DNA of 5,137 bases from positions 1 to 5,137 of the forward strand of contig PLTW01000006.1 in the NCBI GenBank assembly GCA_003164655.1, written 5' to 3'. Both the position numbers and the translations under genes were made by a program. Source of the stretch: Actinomycetota bacterium. GTDB taxonomy: Bacteria > Actinomycetota > Thermoleophilia > UBA2241. The notes beneath the pieces were generated by a model. That model was not told the origin of the DNA. It ran no database searches and saw nothing but the letters and a program-made list of their open reading frames with translations. Of the stretch, positions 1 to 5,137 are shown piece after piece. Numbering within the stretch: position 1 is the stretch's first letter; each line of letters opens with the position of its first letter.

Positions 1-124
1 CACCCGAACCGGTGAAGCTCCGGAACACGCTGCGTACGGCGCCGTCGCCGACGCGACGTCGACCACGCGACAGGCCCCGTAAAGCTGCCCGCCCCTCGCA
101 AAGGCATCTGCACGCCAATCGCGA

Positions 125-130
125 TATGCT
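125..130 (+). promoter_or_regulatory. Possible -10 element of the thiamin operon promoter
   Basis: The hexamer TATGCT matches the bacterial -10 consensus TATAAT at four of six positions. It would place a transcription start near 137, about ten bases before the P1 stem of the riboswitch, which is where a leader transcript would be expected to begin. I see no good -35 box at 16-18 bases upstream and no extended -10 TG. The call therefore rests on one short hexamer and its position. Confidence 0.25.
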
Positions 131-147
131 ATCCCACAGCAAAAGGC

Positions 148-230
148 CGCTAGGGGTGCCTCGCGAGAGGCTGAGAGGTCCATCTGCCAACCCTTGCACC
201 TGACCTGGGTCATACCAGCGGAGGAAAGCG
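148..230 (+). ncRNA. TPP riboswitch (THI box) aptamer
   Basis: This thiamin pyrophosphate-sensing leader controls the downstream thiamin genes. All the core elements are readable. P1 pairs CGCT (148-151) with AGCG (227-230). P2 pairs GGGT (154-157) with ACCC (190-193). P3 is CCTC (159-162) with GAGG (167-170), closed by a GCGA tetraloop. The conserved CTGAGA lies at 171-176 and binds the pyrimidine end of the ligand in known TPP riboswitches. CACCTGA is at 197-203. P5 pairs CTGG (205-208) with CCAG (215-218), followed by CGGAGGAAAG, close to the usual CGTAGGGAAG. The optional P3a arm is absent, as in many compact bacterial versions. Its placement directly upstream of a thiD-thiE-cytX operon agrees with the sequence match. 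TPP binding normally lowers expression. Confidence 0.96.
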
Positions 231-246
231 TGCGAGCGAGCTCGTC

Positions 247-280
247 GGGGCTGTTGCCACGCTGGCAGTGGCCCTTCTCT
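247..280 (+). terminator. Probable riboswitch expression-platform terminator hairpin
   Basis: GGGGCTGTTGCCA (247-259) can fold back on TGGCAGTGGCCCT (263-275) with a CGC loop. This gives nine Watson-Crick pairs and three internal G-U pairs, plus an outer G-U. It is followed by TTCTCT (275-280), a pyrimidine tract that is weaker than a classical U run. It lies 16 bases after the aptamer and before the ribosome binding site at 283-287, as expected for a transcriptional riboswitch. CACGCT (258-263) inside the hairpin is perfectly complementary to AGCGTG (227-232), which includes the P1 3' strand, so the ligand-free RNA has an antiterminator option. Because the T tract is imperfect, a Rho-assisted or translational mechanism is possible. 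Confidence 0.5.
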
Positions 281-282
281 AC

Positions 283-287
283 GGAGG
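283..287 (+). promoter_or_regulatory. Ribosome binding site deciding the start of the first operon gene
   Basis: GGAGG sits seven bases before the GTG at 295, which is ideal Shine-Dalgarno spacing. An upstream in-frame GTG at 268 lies inside the predicted terminator stem and has no comparable site, so 295 is the preferred start. Confidence 0.75.
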
Positions 288-294
288 TGTTGAC

Positions 295-1353
295 GTGCTC
301 GAACTGCCGGCCATCGGCAAGGTCTCGCCGGATGTCTTTGCTTCCTTGATCTATCCACGGCTCGGGCACCCACGTCCCGAGGTCCTGGTCGGCCCCCGCA
401 ACGGCGTAGACGTTGCGATCGTCGACCTCGGAGGAGACAGGGTGTTGGCCACCACCTGCGACCCGGTGTTCGTCGTGCCTCAGTTCGGGTTTCGCCGGGC
501 GGCCTGGTTTGCCGTCCACATCCTGGCCTCCGACGCGGCCATGTCCGGTCTAGCTCCGGCTTACATGGCCATCGACCTCAATCTGCCGCTGGCGATCACG
601 GAAGACGAACTCACGGAGCTGTGGGACGGCATTCACCAGACCTGCGCCGATCTGGGCATCGCCATCGTCTCGGGCCACACCGCCCGTTATGAGGGCTGCG
701 CCTACCCGATGGTCGGCGGGGCGACCGTGATGGCCGTGGGCAAGCGAGAAAGCTACGTGACGTCGAACATGGCCCGTCCCGGAGACGTGCTGATCTGTAC
801 CAAGGGAGCTGCGATCGAGGCCACGGCCTTGTTTGGCGTCACCTTCCCCGACGCCCTGGTTGCACGGATCGGAGCCGATCTTGCCGGGCAGGCCGCACGT
901 CTCTTTGAGCAGATGACCGTAGTCGAGGAGGCCCGCATCGCGGTCGCCTACGGGGTCAGAGACGAGGGTATCACTACCCTGCACGATGCCACCGAGGGTG
1001 GCGTCATCGGTGGCATCTTCGAGATCGCTCAGGCCTCGGGGGTCGGCGTCCGTTTCGATGAGCAGGCAGTGCCAATCCGGCCAGAGGTGGAGGCCGTCTG
1101 TGGGCTGGTCGGCATCGATCCGCTCACCGCCATCTCCGAGGGTACGCTGCTTGCCACCGTGCGGCCCGAGCACGCCGACGGAGTCCTTGCGCGTCTAAGG
1201 CAAGCAGGGACTGTGGCGAGCGTCATCGGCGAGATCGTGACGATCGACCGCGGCATGGTACACCTCAGCGAGCATGGAGAGCGCCCACTCGTACATCCTC
1301 GGGTGGATTCCTTCTGGGCTGCTTACGGCCGTGCCCTGGAGACCGGATTGTGA
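295..1353 (+). CDS. AIR synthase-related protein (PurM/HypE superfamily), TPP-regulated, exact function unknown
   Basis: This is an ATP-binding enzyme of the PurM-HypE-ThiL-SelD superfamily, probably cytosolic, of about 352 residues. Numbering from the alternative GTG at 268, landmarks are: GVDVAIVDL (46-54), matching the DDAAVI strand of the family; TTCDPVF (62-68), matching the TTD metal/ATP loop; an ASDAAMSG helix (87-94); SGHTARYEG (135-143) where HypE and ThiL have GDT; RPGDVLICTKG (170-180); HDATEGGVIGGIFEIA (239-254), the start of the C-terminal domain; and ISEGTLLATV (289-298). The overall layout is closest to HypE, but the HypE C-terminal cysteine tail is absent and no hyp or hydrogenase genes are nearby. 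It is first behind the TPP riboswitch and overlaps thiD by four bases, so a thiamin role is inferred. It may replace ThiL (TMP kinase) or act on an AIR-like compound. The superfamily is certain; the substrate is not. Confidence 0.85.
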   Translation: MLELPAIGKVSPDVFASLIYPRLGHPRPEVLVGPRNGVDVAIVDLGGDRVLATTCDPVFVVPQFGFRRAAWFAVHILASDAAMSGLAPAYMAIDLNLPLAITEDELTELWDGIHQTCADLGIAIVSGHTARYEGCAYPMVGGATVMAVGKRESYVTSNMARPGDVLICTKGAAIEATALFGVTFPDALVARIGADLAGQAARLFEQMTVVEEARIAVAYGVRDEGITTLHDATEGGVIGGIFEIAQASGVGVRFDEQAVPIRPEVEAVCGLVGIDPLTAISEGTLLATVRPEHADGVLARLRQAGTVASVIGEIVTIDRGMVHLSEHGERPLVHPRVDSFWAAYGRALETGL

Positions 1354-2150
1354 GCCTCGCGCGGATACTGACGATCGCCGGTAGCGACTCCGGGGGCGGC
1401 GCTGGCATCGAGGCGGACCTAAAGACAATCGAACGACTGGGCGGCTACGGCATGGCCGCCGTCACCGCCGTGACCGCGCAAAACACGCAAGGCCTGTTCG
1501 GTGTCTGGCCACTCCCGCCCGAGGCCGTGCAACGACAGATCGAGGTGGTTGTCGAGGACATCGGCGTGGATGCGATCAAGAGCGGCATGCTCGGCTCGGC
1601 TGCCACCGTACGCGCCGTGGCGGCGACCTTGCGACGGTGTGGAGCGATCCCGTTTGTGCTCGACCCGGTGATGGTGGCCAAGGGCGGGGATCGTCTCCTA
1701 GAAGCCGAGGCCGAAACTGCCTTACGCGAGGAGCTGCTGCCCCTGGCCGCGCTGGTCACTCCGAATCTGCCCGAGGCCGAGACGCTGACCGGCTTGCCCA
1801 TCGGCACGCGCCGCCAGCGCGAGCAGGCGGCCCGTGCTCTAGTCGAGATGGGCGCACAAGCTGCCTTGGTCAAGGGCGGTCACGGTGGCGGGGACATCGT
1901 TGAGGACCTCCTCTACGACGGACACAAGACGTCGGTCTTTCGGGCGCAGCGTCAGCAAACCATCCATACTCACGGCACGGGCTGCACGCTGTCCGCCGCC
2001 ATCGCTACCGCCCTGGGACAGGGACAGGCTCTGCCTGCGGCTGTAGACCTGGCCACGCGCTACGTGCAGGTCGCCATCCGCCTTGCCCCGGGATTGGGCA
2101 AGGGCCAAGGGCCCCTGAGTCATGCCGCCGGGCAGGCACCGTGGACCTGA
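1350..2150 (+). CDS. thiD: Hydroxymethylpyrimidine/phosphomethylpyrimidine kinase ThiD
   Basis: ThiD is a cytosolic ribokinase-fold kinase that phosphorylates HMP to HMP-P and then HMP-PP, the pyrimidine donor for ThiE. At 266 residues it has the usual length. Visible motifs in order are: GSDSGGGAGIEADLKT (11-26), the substrate-binding glycine loop; TAQNT (42-46), with the Gln that contacts HMP; IKSGML (77-82); DPVMVAKGGDRLL (105-117); TPNLPEAE (137-144); KGGH (175-178); and THGTGCT (207-213), the anion hole, with Cys212 at the position of the catalytic Cys of characterised ThiD. The C-terminal GQGPLSHAA is also typical. The GTG start overlaps the previous stop (GTGA) and has GGAG at 1338-1341, eight bases upstream, so translation is probably coupled. 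It is complete, with no key residue missing. A bifunctional ThiDE fusion is excluded because thiE is a separate frame. Confidence 0.96.
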   Translation: MSLARILTIAGSDSGGGAGIEADLKTIERLGGYGMAAVTAVTAQNTQGLFGVWPLPPEAVQRQIEVVVEDIGVDAIKSGMLGSAATVRAVAATLRRCGAIPFVLDPVMVAKGGDRLLEAEAETALREELLPLAALVTPNLPEAETLTGLPIGTRRQREQAARALVEMGAQAALVKGGHGGGDIVEDLLYDGHKTSVFRAQRQQTIHTHGTGCTLSAAIATALGQGQALPAAVDLATRYVQVAIRLAPGLGKGQGPLSHAAGQAPWT

Positions 2151-2758
2151 GCTTGCAGGTCTTGATCGACCATGAGCGCGTGCCCGCCGCCGAGGTTGGG
2201 CGCTGGCTGCAATCGGTAGCCCGCGGCGGGGTGACCGGGGTGCAGCTGCGCGAGAAGGAGGGCTCCAGTCGCGAGAGCTACGCTTATGGGGAACGCGTCG
2301 CTTATGTGGCACGCGAACTCGGGCTCTGGTTCTCGGTCAACGACCGCCTCGACCTGGCACTGGCCCTGGAGGCAGATCTCGTACACCTCGGGCCCGACGA
2401 TCTGCCGCCCGAGGCAGCGCGACGGATCGCCCCGAAGCTGGGACTCGGGCTCTCGGCCCGCAATCTCGACGAGCTTGCCTGGGCGCAGTCATTTGATCCC
2501 CTGTATGTGGGCTACGGTCCCGTCTGGCCCACACCATCCAAAGCTGACGCCGCCCCCGCCGTGGGTCTCGTCGAGCTGGCCGAGGCCGTGCGCCGCTCTG
2601 CTTGCCCGATCGTGGCGATCGGCGGCATCGGGCAGGACAACGCCGCCTCGGCCTGGGCGGCCGGTGTGGCCGGCTTGGCCGTGATCTCGGCCGTGAGCGA
2701 GGCTCGCGACCCAGGTCGAGCCGCCCGCGGTCTGATTCTCAGTCGCCAGTCAGCCTGA
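2141..2758 (+). CDS. thiE: Thiamin-phosphate synthase ThiE
   Basis: ThiE is a TIM-barrel enzyme that condenses HMP-PP with hydroxyethylthiazole phosphate to form thiamin phosphate and pyrophosphate. At 205 residues it is normal for the family. Visible motifs are: VQLREKE (34-40); NDRLDLAL (67-74), with the Asn-Asp-Arg that handles Mg and pyrophosphate; VHLGPDDLP (81-89), matching the family's VHLGQxDLP; a GLS step (103-105); YVGYGPVWPTPSK (122-134), matching the GPVFPTxTK phosphate loop; IVAIGGI (157-163); and VISAV (181-185). The N-terminus is short, starting just before the first barrel strand (LQVLID). The GTG start lies ten bases inside the 3' end of thiD with only a weak upstream GGCAGG, so translation is probably coupled to thiD. 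The regulator TenI shares this fold, but the intact NDR and TPSK motifs favour the synthase. Confidence 0.94.
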   Translation: MDLSLQVLIDHERVPAAEVGRWLQSVARGGVTGVQLREKEGSSRESYAYGERVAYVARELGLWFSVNDRLDLALALEADLVHLGPDDLPPEAARRIAPKLGLGLSARNLDELAWAQSFDPLYVGYGPVWPTPSKADAAPAVGLVELAEAVRRSACPIVAIGGIGQDNAASAWAAGVAGLAVISAVSEARDPGRAARGLILSRQSA

Positions 2759-2813
2759 GCCATGAGGAGCGGTTCGGGTACCAGGTGCAGCCGTGGCCAT
2801 CCCTGAAACAGGC

Positions 2814-2823
2814 AGGGGGGAGG
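2814..2823 (+). promoter_or_regulatory. Ribosome binding site of cytX
   Basis: The purine run AGGGGGGAGG lies directly before the ATG at 2826, and its G-rich first part is about five bases away. The in-frame GTG at 2793 has no such site, so 2826 is the better start. CCTG (2802-2805) could pair with CAGG (2809-2812), or CCCT (2801-2804) with AGGG (2814-2817), which would partly mask the site. That pairing is weak and only a possibility. Confidence 0.6.
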
Positions 2824-2825
2824 GC

Positions 2826-4277
2826 ATGAATCTCACTCATTCATCGCCGCCAGCGTGGCGCATTGAGCGCAGAGGTCTCGAGGCCGTACCGGTCTCGGAA
2901 CGACGCGGCGGCGTAGGCGGCATCTTCGCGCTCTGGTTTGCCGGCAACCTGGCTATCACCTCGGTGGTGATCGGCGCCGTGGTGGCAGGCAATGGTCTCT
3001 CTCTCGGGCAGGCTCTGCTGGCACTCCTGGGGGTCGGGTCGTTTCTGATCGTCGGCTACTTCAGCCTTCCTGGCATGCGCACGGGAAGGCCTACGATGGC
3101 CCTCTCAGGGGCCTCTTTCGGCTCCTGGGGCAACGTCGTGCCGAGCGCCCTGTCGTGGCTCAACCTCGTGGGCTGGGAAACCGTCGTGCTGGTGATTGCT
3201 GCCTACGCCCTGGAGGCCGCCTACGATGCCGCCTTCGCCGTGCCCTCGAGCGCCGGGGCGCTGCTGGTCGCCTTGGCTGTGATCGCCGTTCTCGCCTTCT
3301 CCGTCGCCTTCCTGGGCCACGCCGCCATCGTCAGGGTGCAGGCCGTCTTCGCTTGCCTGTTCGGCGTACTGACGGTGATCGTCGTCGCCCTGTTGGTGCC
3401 CAAGGTCCATTGGCATGCCCTGCTGGGGGCGCGCGGCGGGCCCTGGCTCACCGGGGTTGTGCCTGCCTTTTCGATTGTGATTGCCGCGAGCGGGCTCTCT
3501 TGGGTGAATATGGCCTCCGACTACTCTCGCTACCTGCACCCTGACACCTCCGCCCGGCGGGTCGTGTGGGCCACCACTCTGGGGGCGGCGATTCCGGTCT
3601 TTTGCCTGATGGTGCTCGGCGTGCTTCTCGCCTCGGCGGCGCCATCGTTGGCTTCAACGGTCAACCCCGTCGGCTCGCTGCAGGCCATGTTGCCCACCTG
3701 GATCAGGGTGCTCTACCTGCTCACCGCGGTCGGCGGTATGGTCACCGGTGAGATCTTGGACATCTACTCGGCAGGGCTCAGCCTGCTCGCTGCTCACGTG
3801 CGGCTTCCACGGTCGCGCACGGTGTTTGTCGATGCAGCGGTTTCTCTTGCCGCGAGCCTCTATGTCTTGCTGGTGGCCAAGAACGTGGTTGGCACCTTTG
3901 AGGCCTTCCTCGGTGTGGTGGCGGGCGTCTTGGCTCCCTGGACTGCGATCTTCTTGCTCGACAGCCGGCGCTGGCTGCGGAGGGGCTACCCAAGTCCAGC
4001 AGAGGCGGGCCGCTGGCACTGGCAAGCATGCACGGCGTGGCTGGTCGGCACAGTGGTGTCGGTGGCATTGACGTCCACCGGTATCTACTCAGGGCCTCTG
4101 GCGCTCGGCGTATTCAGGGGCTCATCGCTTGGCTTCATTGTCGGGTTCTTCGTGACTCTCACTCTGTACGCCGGGATGAGACTGGTGTCGCGGCCACGCC
4201 AGGGCGGCGGAGCACTGCAAGATGGCGCTAGGGTCGCGAGCTCGGGTGAGAGTCGCCAAGAGACGCGAGACTATTGA
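2826..4277 (+). CDS. cytX: CytX-type NCS1 permease, predicted hydroxymethylpyrimidine importer
   Basis: This is a cytoplasmic membrane transporter of the nucleobase:cation symporter-1 family, 483 residues from ATG 2826 (494 from GTG 2793). The N-terminal IERRGLEAVPVSERR (13-27) is the NCS1 signature preceding the first helix. About twelve hydrophobic segments are readable, near 33-54, 62-82, 104-130, 143-163, 168-190, 208-228, 246-270, 290-320, 333-352, 358-378, 402-420 and 431-451. Further family marks are LPGMRTGRPTMALSGASFG (81-99), the NLVGW stretch (113-117) and NMASDYSRYLHPDTS (228-242). CytX members in TPP-riboswitch operons have been predicted by comparative genomics to carry the thiamin pyrimidine HMP, and this location fits. 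The family alone would also allow cytosine, purine or allantoin. The hydrophilic tail after 455 overlaps the convergent HAD gene by 50 bases. Confidence 0.87.
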   Translation: MNLTHSSPPAWRIERRGLEAVPVSERRGGVGGIFALWFAGNLAITSVVIGAVVAGNGLSLGQALLALLGVGSFLIVGYFSLPGMRTGRPTMALSGASFGSWGNVVPSALSWLNLVGWETVVLVIAAYALEAAYDAAFAVPSSAGALLVALAVIAVLAFSVAFLGHAAIVRVQAVFACLFGVLTVIVVALLVPKVHWHALLGARGGPWLTGVVPAFSIVIAASGLSWVNMASDYSRYLHPDTSARRVVWATTLGAAIPVFCLMVLGVLLASAAPSLASTVNPVGSLQAMLPTWIRVLYLLTAVGGMVTGEILDIYSAGLSLLAAHVRLPRSRTVFVDAAVSLAASLYVLLVAKNVVGTFEAFLGVVAGVLAPWTAIFLLDSRRWLRRGYPSPAEAGRWHWQACTAWLVGTVVSVALTSTGIYSGPLALGVFRGSSLGFIVGFFVTLTLYAGMRLVSRPRQGGGALQDGARVASSGESRQETRDY

Positions 4278-4983
4278 GAACGACCGGCAGCTCCTCGAAG
4301 CGGCGGATCAGGACATCGCCGGTCGAGGCGTCGGCATCGCGATCGTTGGCGCCGAGGAAGTGCACCGCCAGCATGCCCGCCGCCTGTGCGCCGGCAATGT
4401 CGGTGCGCTGCGAGTCGCCCACGTGCACTGCCTCGCTGGGTTGCACGCTCAGCTCGCCCAGCACGCAGTGAAAGACACGCGCGTCGGGCTTGCTCACACC
4501 GCGCTCGTTTGAGAAGTAGGTGGTGCTGAAGAGGTCCAGCAGACCGTTGCGCAGCAGAAGCTCGCGCAGGACGACCCCAGGCGCGTAGCCGGTGTCGCAG
4601 ATGATCGCCAGCTTGTACTGCGAGGTCAGCTGCGGCAACGCCGACGAAACGCCGAGCACGGGCTCGGGGGCCAAGTCGAGCGCGAGCTGCTCGAAGAACT
4701 CGACGGTGCGCGCTACCACTTCGATGGGCGGGTTGACTCCGAGGGTGGCGAAGGCGAACTTCAGTGTCTGCAACGCACTCGGGGTGCGATGATCGTTGCA
4801 CCACACTTCGTCAAACCAGACGTAGGCGGCGAGAAGGGCCTGGCGGATGGCCGCTTTGCTGCGCGGCTCACCGAGGACTTCGAGCTCCTCGAGGAGCAGC
4901 TGGATTTGGCGCCGATCGTGTTCCGGCCCGCCGTCACTGACAAACAGCGTGTCCCAGAAGTCCAGAGTGACTGCCTTGAGCAT
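4228..4983 (-). CDS. HAD-superfamily hydrolase (subfamily IA-like) with atypical catalytic motifs
   Basis: This is a cytosolic 251-residue protein with the haloacid dehalogenase layout. Motif I is LDFWDTLF (7-14), with nucleophile Asp8 but Trp10 where phosphatases carry the acid/base Asp. A helical cap follows at roughly 18-105. Motif II is LAIICDTGYAPG (125-136), with Cys129 where Ser/Thr is usual, unless Thr131 substitutes. Motif III is the Lys of GVSKPDARVF (162-171). Motif IV is VHVGDSQRTDIAGAQAAGM (186-204), with Asp190 and Asp195. Loss of the second Asp is known in L-2-haloacid dehalogenases and phosphonatases, so simple phosphatase activity should not be assumed. An in-frame stop 12 bases upstream (4993-4995) means the ATG at 4983 cannot be extended. 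No clear Shine-Dalgarno is seen. It lies on the opposite strand to the thiamin operon, so a thiamin role is not implied. The substrate is unknown. Confidence 0.88.
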   Translation of the reverse strand: MLKAVTLDFWDTLFVSDGGPEHDRRQIQLLLEELEVLGEPRSKAAIRQALLAAYVWFDEVWCNDHRTPSALQTLKFAFATLGVNPPIEVVARTVEFFEQLALDLAPEPVLGVSSALPQLTSQYKLAIICDTGYAPGVVLRELLLRNGLLDLFSTTYFSNERGVSKPDARVFHCVLGELSVQPSEAVHVGDSQRTDIAGAQAAGMLAVHFLGANDRDADASTGDVLIRRFEELPVVLNSLASLGDSHPSSRP

Positions 4984-5006
4984 GTCTCGAGCTTAGCAGA
5001 GGCAGA

Positions 5007-5137
5007 TTAGCGTTCGGCAAGGGCGGACTCCATTGGACGGTGCGGAACCCATCGTGAGTAGTTCGCCCCAAACACAGCCGCCTCTCCGTCGCCAACAGGT
5101 GTCGCCACGAACTGCACATCACACCCTGACACGTGCG
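5007..5137 (-). CDS. C-terminal fragment of an unidentified protein, cut by the window edge
   Basis: Reading leftward from the window end, this frame is open for 42 codons and ends with TAA at 5007-5009, 23 bases before the HAD start on the same strand. The residues look protein-like: a stretch reading DVQFVATPVGDGEAAVFG, then ANYSRWVPHRPM, ending in ALAER. It has mixed hydrophobic and charged residues, no Arg/Pro-rich artefact pattern, and no low-complexity run. The other frames here give a stop at 4993-4995 or an implausible peptide. It is probably the last part of a gene co-transcribed with the HAD gene. I do not recognise the family and assign no function. The start lies outside the window. 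Confidence 0.5.
   Translation of the reverse strand, partial: HVSGCDVQFVATPVGDGEAAVFGANYSRWVPHRPMESALAER

Noticed and set aside
2..82. Possible 26-codon tail of an upstream + strand gene ending in TAA at 80-82
   Set aside because: Composition is acceptable, but several other frames on both strands are equally open here, so nothing singles it out.
12..203. 63-codon + strand open frame from a GTG at the left end
   Set aside because: It runs straight through the TPP aptamer and its product is Arg/Pro-rich, typical of a non-coding frame in GC-rich DNA.
550..1173. 207-codon - strand open frame
   Set aside because: It is fully antisense to the AIR synthase-related gene, whose frame has clear family motifs; the antisense product has none.
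295..1353. Annotation of the first gene as hydrogenase maturation factor HypE
   Set aside because: It lacks the C-terminal cysteine tail that HypE needs, and no hyp or hydrogenase genes are nearby; only the fold is shared.
1839..2312. 157-codon - strand open frame across the thiD/thiE junction
   Set aside because: It is a shadow of two well-supported genes, with an Arg/Pro/Ser-rich product.
2762..2806. 14-codon peptide frame between thiE and cytX as a leader peptide
   Set aside because: It has no run of regulatory codons and no terminator/antiterminator pair; operon control is explained by the upstream riboswitch.
3105..3539. 144-codon - strand open frame inside cytX
   Set aside because: It is antisense to membrane-segment coding sequence; its Gly/His/Gln-rich product resembles no protein.
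4200..4330. Bidirectional terminator between cytX and the HAD gene
   Set aside because: Only short, imperfect inverted matches such as TCGCG with CGCGA are present, with no T tract on either strand.
4271..4804. 177-codon - strand open frame inside the HAD gene
   Set aside because: It is an out-of-frame, Arg-rich reading of the HAD gene; all HAD motifs are in the other frame.
4934..5122. 62-codon - strand open frame at the right end
   Set aside because: It overlaps the HAD 5' end and the better-looking partial frame ending at 5007; it has no motif and an unlikely composition.
1..5137. CRISPR array, insertion sequence, tRNA, rRNA or defence system
   Set aside because: I found no repeat-spacer pattern, transposase, terminal inverted repeats or tRNA-like sequence; apart from the ends the window is filled by metabolic genes.

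Overview
This GC-rich window has short gene spacing, overlapping start/stop junctions and several GTG starts. That fits a high-GC bacterium, with Chloroflexota, Actinomycetota or a related deep-branching thermophile among the options; the sequence alone does not settle the phylum. It holds one complete thiamin operon on the + strand and part of an unrelated-looking transcription unit on the - strand.

Left end (1-147): no supportable gene, only a weak -10-like hexamer. At 148-230 lies a clear TPP riboswitch aptamer (THI box) with stems P1, P2, P3 and P5 all pairing. A GC-rich hairpin followed by a pyrimidine tract (about 247-280) looks like its terminator. A perfect 6-bp complementarity between the P1 3' strand and that hairpin supplies a candidate antiterminator.

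Operon (295-4277, + strand): (1) a PurM/HypE-superfamily 'AIR synthase-related' ATP-binding protein of unknown exact function; (2) thiD, HMP/HMP-P kinase; (3) thiE, thiamin-phosphate synthase; (4) cytX, an NCS1 permease predicted to import hydroxymethylpyrimidine (HMP). Genes 1-2 and 2-3 overlap by 4 and 10 bases. cytX follows after 67 bases with its own strong ribosome binding site. Together they form a plausible salvage route: CytX imports HMP, ThiD phosphorylates it twice, and ThiE joins HMP-PP to thiazole phosphate. No thiC, thiG or classical thiL is present here. Because ThiL, the TMP kinase that makes TPP, belongs to the same superfamily as gene 1, gene 1 is a candidate for that last step or another AIR-linked step.

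Right end (4228-5137, - strand): a HAD-superfamily hydrolase whose 3' end overlaps the cytX 3' end by 50 bases. Twenty-three bases upstream of it is the C-terminal piece of another protein that runs off the window edge.

The most interesting items are the HypE-like first gene under TPP control, the readable expression platform of the riboswitch, and the unusual catalytic motifs of the HAD protein.
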